A stretch of DNA of 10,399 nt from an uncultured Ruminococcus sp. (GTDB lineage Bacteria; Bacillota; Clostridia; Oscillospirales; Acutalibacteraceae): NCBI GenBank assembly GCA_902766585.1, contig CACXDV010000114.1, forward strand, positions 1 to 10,399, given 5' to 3'. Below the pieces are notes generated by a model. It ran no database searches and was not told the DNA's origin. It saw only the letters and a program-made list of their open reading frames with translations. The stretch's first letter is position 1. The number at the start of each line of letters is the position of its first letter. Positions 6,730 to 10,399 of this stretch are shown one piece after another. A program made the position numbers and the translations under genes.

Positions 6730-6794
6730 TTATTAAGCGTTTTTTCTTTTTTCCCCAAATTTCAACCGCTGAGACCGTTTTTTTTCAATTAGAA

Positions 6795-6806
6795 TTGATG
6801 TATCAA
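6795..6806. repeat. Inverted repeat near the -35 position of the PHP gene
   Basis: TTGAT and ATCAA arms (6795-6799 and 6802-6806) flank a GT dinucleotide. This dyad covers the place where a -35 element of the plus-strand promoter would be. It partly overlaps a second dyad, TGATG (6796-6800) and CATCA (6809-6813). Its position fits an operator, but no regulator is known from this window. Confidence 0.3.
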
Positions 6807-6820
6807 AACATCACCGGATA

Positions 6821-6829
6821 TGGTATAAT
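6821..6829 (+). promoter_or_regulatory. Extended -10 promoter for the PHP phosphoesterase gene
   Basis: TGGTATAAT contains a perfect TATAAT (6824-6829) with the TGn extension that can replace a good -35. Hexamers at the usual 16-18 bp distance (around 6800-6807) match TTGACA poorly. Predicted transcription starts near 6836, giving a short leader of about 23 nt containing the AGGGGG ribosome binding site at 6844-6849. Confidence 0.7.
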
Positions 6830-6858
6830 AATCAGGTAATAACAGGGGGAATAACAAT

Positions 6859-7671
6859 ATGAGATACAAATTCATTTCTGACAGCCATACACACAGTGAA
6901 AGATCCTTTGACGGAACCGACAGTGTAATGATGATGTGTGAACAGGCGGCAAGCATCGGTCTGTACAGCATTACTGTGACCGACCACTGCGAATGTAATG
7001 AATACTTTGAAAAAAATGTATCGGAGGATATTTCCCGTTCGGTAATTGATACCTACAAAGCAAGAGCATTCTATCATAACAGAGTAAAGGTCTATACGGG
7101 CATAGAGTTAGGACAGCCCACTCAGGATCCAAAGGCGGCGAGGGAAGCGCTTCTTCTCGGAGATTATGACTTCGTACTCGGCTCGCTTCACAATCTGAGA
7201 GGAGAAGAGGATTTTTATTATCTTGATTACACCGAGGAGAGCGCTGCAGAACTGCTCGGACGGTATATAGAGGAGCTTCAGGAATTAGCCGTTCAGAATT
7301 TATTTGATTCTCTGGCTCACCTTGATTATCCTCTGAGATATATTACGGGCAGCGCCGGAATAATCCCCGACAAAAAATATTTTTCAGATATGCTGGACGA
7401 GGTTCTTCTGACCGTCATTAAAAATGACAAGGCGATAGAGGTAAACACCTCCGGACTTCGACAGGTGATAGGAAGGACACTTCCCGGAGAGGATGTAATA
7501 CGCCGATTCAAAGCCCTTGGCGGAAAATATGTCACTCTCGGCTCGGATGCTCACCGCTGGGGAGATATCGGTTCCGGAATAGAGGACGGTCTCCGTCTGC
7601 TCGGAGCCTGCGGCTTTACGCACTTCACCGTATATGAAAAAAGGGAACCTCAGCTTCTGCCTGTATCATAA
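6859..7671 (+). CDS. PHP-domain phosphoesterase, histidinol-phosphatase (HisJ) family
   Basis: This 270-residue cytosolic protein carries the full PHP metal-binding set: His10 and His12 in DSHTHSERS, Asp42-His43 in TVTDHCE, Glu83 in GIELGQ, His111 in GSLHNL, His154 in LAHLDYP, and Asp230 with His232 in LGSDAH. This is the trinuclear metal pattern of HisJ-like phosphatases, which hydrolyse L-histidinol phosphate in histidine synthesis. The length matches HisJ (about 260-280). However, no other his gene lies nearby, so the true substrate could be another phosphomonoester and I give no symbol. The ATG at 6859 lies 9 nt from AGGGGG. The gene has its own extended -10 promoter and ends at a shared bidirectional terminator. 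Confidence 0.9.
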   Translation: MRYKFISDSHTHSERSFDGTDSVMMMCEQAASIGLYSITVTDHCECNEYFEKNVSEDISRSVIDTYKARAFYHNRVKVYTGIELGQPTQDPKAAREALLLGDYDFVLGSLHNLRGEEDFYYLDYTEESAAELLGRYIEELQELAVQNLFDSLAHLDYPLRYITGSAGIIPDKKYFSDMLDEVLLTVIKNDKAIEVNTSGLRQVIGRTLPGEDVIRRFKALGGKYVTLGSDAHRWGDIGSGIEDGLRLLGACGFTHFTVYEKREPQLLPVS

Positions 7672-7677
7672 ATATAT

Positions 7678-7724
7678 AAAAAACGTCTGCCGTACATTTT
7701 CGTACAACAGACGTTTATTTTTTT
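7678..7724. terminator. Bidirectional rho-independent terminator
   Basis: A 9-bp outer stem, AAACGTCTG (7681-7689) with CAGACGTTT (7708-7716), continues after a 2x2 internal mismatch into a 4-bp GTAC/GTAC stem with a 6-nt loop. On the plus strand it is followed by a T-rich run (7714-7724). On the minus strand the opposite side gives a U6 tract. It lies between the PHP gene stop and the stop of the opposing transglutaminase-like gene, so it should end both transcripts. Confidence 0.92.
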
Positions 7725-9063
7725 ATTCTGTTTCCTGTTTAAAGCTGAGCTTTATTCTTATAGTCCTTCTGTCCTCATGCTTCAGTATCATCATGCCTGT
7801 ATTGCCGAGCTGCATATCCGGTCTGAGACGTTCGTTGGCAGCATCAACATAATGGTACATCCTGTGACTCGGAGAACCGAAAAGAATATCAATACATTCC
7901 TGATAATCCATTCCGCTGCCGACATTAAGATGAATATAACATTCTCCGTTATAAACACGGTCAACGATAAGGTCAACCATTTCATTATCGGTCTTATTGC
8001 TGAAATCATTTATCGTATATCCCTCAACCGTGTAAAAATTCTGATCCATAGAGTTACACTCGGGAATGAAAAAATTCGGATTTGCAAGGTTTTCCCCTGA
8101 CTCATCCGCCGCTGTGACAAGCGGGGCGATAATATGATTTTCGCTTATGAATCCGGTACTCAGATTGAAGTATTCATAATTTATATTTACAGCGGTATCA
8201 TTCCAGGTAGAATCAAGGTGATACCAGCCACCGTCAACTTTTACAAGGTTCCACATATGCTTTACGCCGTCAGCATCGCCCCTTATGACATAACAGGGTA
8301 TATTCAGCTTCATAAGAAGGATCTGCAATGCCTTTGAATAGCCCTCGCATACGGCAGAGCCTCCGACAATAGCGCCATAGGCAGTAAAACATTCCCAGTT
8401 GTCATTTACTGAGCTGACACCCTCGGCATAGCTGCACTGTCTTAAAAGAGCATCATGTACCTGTCTTTCCCTGTGAAATTCATCAGCGTTCATGTCAACA
8501 TTATCAAGAATCTCATCTATCTTCGCGGACATGATCTCAATAAGATCCTTGCATTTTTCGGCAGACAGAACGGAATAGCATTCTATTACCGTATTGCCAT
8601 TATCATAGGCATAGCCGAAAATATTATTTATCCAGAACACCTGCGGATTATCCGACATAAAAGCGCCGAGTGCCCGCCTTATTCCTATTTCGCTGACCTG
8701 AGTATTTTCAATTGTGATCCTTTCGGTTTTATAATAACCGCTGTCTTCAACCTTATCGGTAATATAATAGAGATTCCGTCCGAGCTTTTCATAGACCTCT
8801 CTTTCCCCGGTATCCGAAAGGCTCTGAAATCCGAAATCACATATAGCCGCCGACGTCTTGTTATCCGCCATGCTGCTGTCATCTATCCTGCGGTAGATCG
8901 TGCTTATCTCTTCCTTCGGATCAATGCTGACCGCCTCAAGATAATCACCCTTGCCCGAGAAATTATTTACCACCAGCAATACACAGCAAACAATGAGCGT
9001 CATTGTAAAACCGAAAAACATCGTAAACAGTATACGGGATAAAACCCTGCGCAACCCAATCAC
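7723..9063 (-). CDS. Membrane-anchored transglutaminase-like domain protein
   Basis: This protein of up to 446 residues has an N-terminal hydrophobic segment (about 11-33) preceded by Arg residues. There is no clear cleavage site, so it is probably anchored with the rest outside the cell. Residues about 225-300 form a transglutaminase-like (papain-fold) core with a complete triad: Cys239 in SAVCEGYSKALQILL, His269 in KHMWNLVKVDGGWYHLD, and Asp284 in LDSTWNDT. The flanking regions (35-220 and 305-446) are not recognised. Such proteins are often proteases or peptide/cell-wall amidases; the substrate is unknown. The start is uncertain: the GTG at 9063 abuts AAAGG with no spacer, while a TTG at 9054 has it 9 nt upstream. 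It begins 47 nt after the coiled-coil gene and may share the rsmD-coaD transcript. Confidence 0.85.
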   Translation of the reverse strand: MIGLRRVLSRILFTMFFGFTMTLIVCCVLLVVNNFSGKGDYLEAVSIDPKEEISTIYRRIDDSSMADNKTSAAICDFGFQSLSDTGEREVYEKLGRNLYYITDKVEDSGYYKTERITIENTQVSEIGIRRALGAFMSDNPQVFWINNIFGYAYDNGNTVIECYSVLSAEKCKDLIEIMSAKIDEILDNVDMNADEFHRERQVHDALLRQCSYAEGVSSVNDNWECFTAYGAIVGGSAVCEGYSKALQILLMKLNIPCYVIRGDADGVKHMWNLVKVDGGWYHLDSTWNDTAVNINYEYFNLSTGFISENHIIAPLVTAADESGENLANPNFFIPECNSMDQNFYTVEGYTINDFSNKTDNEMVDLIVDRVYNGECYIHLNVGSGMDYQECIDILFGSPSHRMYHYVDAANERLRPDMQLGNTGMMILKHEDRRTIRIKLSFKQETE

Positions 9064-9110
9064 CCTTTACTGCCGCTAATTGACGTTTCTGTTCATTGGT
9101 TCAAAAAGAA

Positions 9111-9608
9111 TTATTTTTTGCCTTCTGCGCTGTTGTTGTTACTGTTTTTGTTATTCTTCTGAGAATAAGCCTTCAGGCTGCTGCGGATCTTTTTAAGGTC
9201 TGCAAGATTTCTTGAAAGCTCATCGTCTGATTTCTTGATAAGAGAATCAACATAGCTGTTGGCAGCATTCTTTATCTGAGATGCCTGCTGATTTGCATTG
9301 AATACGATCTCGTCCGCCTTCTGCTGAGCCTGCTTTACTATCTCGCTCTGCTGGACCATATTTCTTGCTCTTTCCTCAGCGGACTGAACAATGCGCTCAG
9401 CCTCATTCTTTGAATCACTGAGGATCTTATTTCTTTCAGAAGCGATAAGTTTTGCCTGCTTGAGCTCAACGGGAAGGTTGCTCCTCATTTCCTCAATTAT
9501 CTCCTTAAGACGCTCTGTATTTACAAAGGTCTTTCCTCCGCTGAGAGGAAGGGTAAAGGCATCGTCCACAAGTGTCTGAAGATCCTCGATAAGCATTTCC
9601 ATTTTCAT
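9111..9608 (-). CDS. Coiled-coil protein of unknown function downstream of coaD
   Basis: This 165-residue soluble protein is mostly long helix. A short N-terminal region (about 1-30) is followed by charged heptad-like sequence (about 31-148) rich in Glu, Lys, Gln and Ala, and then a disordered Lys/Asn/Ser tail (KNNKNSNNNS, 151-160). It resembles F0 b-subunit or DivIVA-like coiled coils, and similar proteins tend to be annotated loosely as ATPase subunits, but I see no membrane segment and no nucleotide-binding motif. The ATG at 9608 overlaps the coaD stop in an ATGA and has AAGGAG 9 nt upstream, so translation is probably coupled. It is not part of the V-ATPase operon. A role in cell division or envelope scaffolding is only a guess. 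Confidence 0.75.
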   Translation of the reverse strand: MKMEMLIEDLQTLVDDAFTLPLSGGKTFVNTERLKEIIEEMRSNLPVELKQAKLIASERNKILSDSKNEAERIVQSAEERARNMVQQSEIVKQAQQKADEIVFNANQQASQIKNAANSYVDSLIKKSDDELSRNLADLKKIRSSLKAYSQKNNKNSNNNSAEGKK

Positions 9609-10099
9609 TTTAAACTACTCCTTTGCTTTATTCTTTCTAAAATACCTTCCTTAACACAGTCGGGCACAAACGGAGAAATATCCCCGCCGAGAAGTCCGAC
9701 CTGCTTTACAATGCTGGAGCTGAGATACATATTCTCCGAGCTTGTAGTAAGGAAAACCGTTTCTATATTGCTGTTAAGCTTATTATTGGTAAGTGCCATC
9801 TGAAATTCATATTCAAAGTCAGAAACAGCCCTCAGACCTTTGACTATTGCGTTCGCATTGCAAGCGGAGGCAAAATCGACCAGAAGTCCTTCAAAGCCCA
9901 CAATTTCAACATTAGGAATATCCTCTGTTACCTTTCTGAGAAATTCTGTTCTTTCTTCGATAGTAAACCAAGGCTTCTTTTCCATATTCACGAGAACGGC
10001 AACGATAACCTTATCGAATATTTTCGCCGCTCTTTTTATTATATCTATATGCCCATAGGTCACCGGGTCAAAGCTTCCGGGACAAACCGCAATGGTCAT
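9605..10099 (-). CDS. coaD: Pantetheine-phosphate adenylyltransferase (PPAT)
   Basis: CoaD joins 4'-phosphopantetheine with ATP to give dephospho-CoA, the penultimate step of coenzyme A synthesis. The 164-residue product has the nucleotidyltransferase signature: PGSFDP at 7-12 and TYGH at 14-17, the T/H-x-G-H motif with His17 catalytic. It also has GLRAVSDFEYEFQMALTNNKL, and LSSSIVKQV near the C-terminus, a version of the family's S-S-x-x-V-R motif. Residue 6 is Cys where Tyr is common. I chose the ATG at 10099: AAGGAG lies 8 nt upstream and the conserved protein begins there. An upstream in-frame ATG at 10150 overlaps the rsmD stop (ATGA) and would add 17 residues, but has no properly spaced ribosome binding site. 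rsmD-coaD is a common bacterial gene pair. Confidence 0.97.
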   Translation of the reverse strand: MTIAVCPGSFDPVTYGHIDIIKRAAKIFDKVIVAVLVNMEKKPWFTIEERTEFLRKVTEDIPNVEIVGFEGLLVDFASACNANAIVKGLRAVSDFEYEFQMALTNNKLNSNIETVFLTTSSENMYLSSSIVKQVGLLGGDISPFVPDCVKEGILERIKQRSSLK

Positions 10100-10107
10100 C
10101 AATTCCA

Positions 10108-10113
10108 CTCCTT
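10108..10113 (-). promoter_or_regulatory. Ribosome binding site that sets the coaD start
   Basis: AAGGAG on the minus strand lies 8 nt before the ATG at 10099. It supports the short CoaD form over the 17-residue-longer reading from 10150. Confidence 0.85.
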
Positions 10114-10146
10114 CTGAAATAAATAAAAGCATCCCGCATGACAGGC

Positions 10147-10399
10147 TCATTCCTCACCCGTATAAACGCTGAGCATTATTTTTCCGTATCTGTAGTTTTT
10201 CTTAAGAAGAAATGAGCCGACTCTTTCGGGAAGCTCTTCCTCACGGGGATGCTCGCATACTATGACACCCGACTGCTTTGTAACATCAACAGCCGCTTCA
10301 AGCGCCTTCATCAGCAAGCCCGTTCCGTAAGGCGGATCAAGGAACACCATATCAAAGCGTTCACCCGTTCTCTGCATGAACGAAACACTGTCGGTAATA
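10147..10399 (-). CDS. rsmD: 16S rRNA (guanine(966)-N(2))-methyltransferase RsmD, C-terminal part (cut by window edge)
   Basis: The last 83 codons are present; the gene starts beyond the right edge. The fragment holds the catalytic motif DPPY in FDMVFLDPPYGTG, which in N6-adenine/N2-guanine methyltransferases contacts the target base. The family-like end follows, with GVIVCEHPREEELPE and a final beta strand near KIMLSVY. RsmD methylates G966 of 16S rRNA in the small subunit. An internal ATG at 10377 is not the start, since the reading frame continues upstream to the window edge as ITDSVSF. Its TGA stop overlaps an ATG (ATGA at 10147-10150) that opens the longer coaD frame. The pairing with coaD directly downstream is the usual arrangement and supports the call. 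Confidence 0.93.
   Translation of the reverse strand, partial: ITDSVSFMQRTGERFDMVFLDPPYGTGLLMKALEAAVDVTKQSGVIVCEHPREEELPERVGSFLLKKNYRYGKIMLSVYTGEE

Noticed and set aside
6734..6785. T-rich runs that could suggest a terminator in the divergent region
   Set aside because: No stable stem precedes them on either strand, and no gene on the plus strand reads into them. They fit better as promoter-associated A/T tracts.
8455..9042. 195-codon open frame on the plus strand
   Set aside because: It is fully antisense to the transglutaminase-like gene, which has a coherent domain and catalytic triad. The plus-strand translation has no recognisable motif.
9111..9608. Reading the coiled-coil protein as a V-ATPase or F-ATPase subunit
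   Set aside because: It lies in the rsmD-coaD unit rather than the ATPase operon, has no membrane segment, and the ATPase operon already encodes its own stalk coiled coil.

Overview
The window looks like chromosomal DNA of a low-to-moderate-GC Gram-positive anaerobe of the class Clostridia, most like Ruminococcus or other Oscillospirales. This is inferred from a V/A-type (not F-type) rotary ATPase operon, an adjacent ACT-domain/PFL-family (UPF0237/UPF0210) pair, and strong GGAGGTGA-type ribosome binding sites. No mobile element, CRISPR array, rRNA or tRNA was recognised. It reads as a core, vertically inherited region.

Left and centre (about 1-6702, minus strand): one continuous transcription unit. 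It starts at a near-consensus promoter (TTGACA, 17 bp, GATAAT at 6702-6674). It encodes an ACT-domain protein, a PFL/DUF711 protein, and then V-ATPase subunits in transcribed order: peripheral stalk coiled coil (G/H type), C, I, K, F, E and the start of A, which runs off the left edge. Gaps between coding regions are short (12-63 nt) and no terminator is seen between them. Products should assemble into the membrane motor (I plus the K ring), the central stalk (C and F here; D is presumably beyond the edge), the peripheral stalks (E plus the G/H coiled coil) and the catalytic head (A; B presumably beyond the edge).

Centre (6592-6858): a 267-bp divergent intergenic region. It holds the minus-strand promoter, an extended -10 promoter for the plus-strand gene, A/T tracts and two imperfect AT-rich palindromes.

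Right: a plus-strand HisJ-type PHP phosphoesterase (6859-7671) converges on a minus-strand unit. That unit, in transcribed order, is rsmD (3' part only), coaD, a coiled-coil protein, and a membrane-anchored transglutaminase-like protein. A bidirectional hairpin terminator lies between the convergent ends (7678-7724).

Nothing here is a clearly new system. The points most worth a second look are the proteolipid subunit K (signal-peptide-like first hairpin, poly-Ala linker, one working ion-binding hairpin), the AU-rich leader just before its gene, the placement of the ACT/PFL pair at the head of the ATPase operon, and the orphan transglutaminase-like protein with a complete Cys-His-Asp triad.
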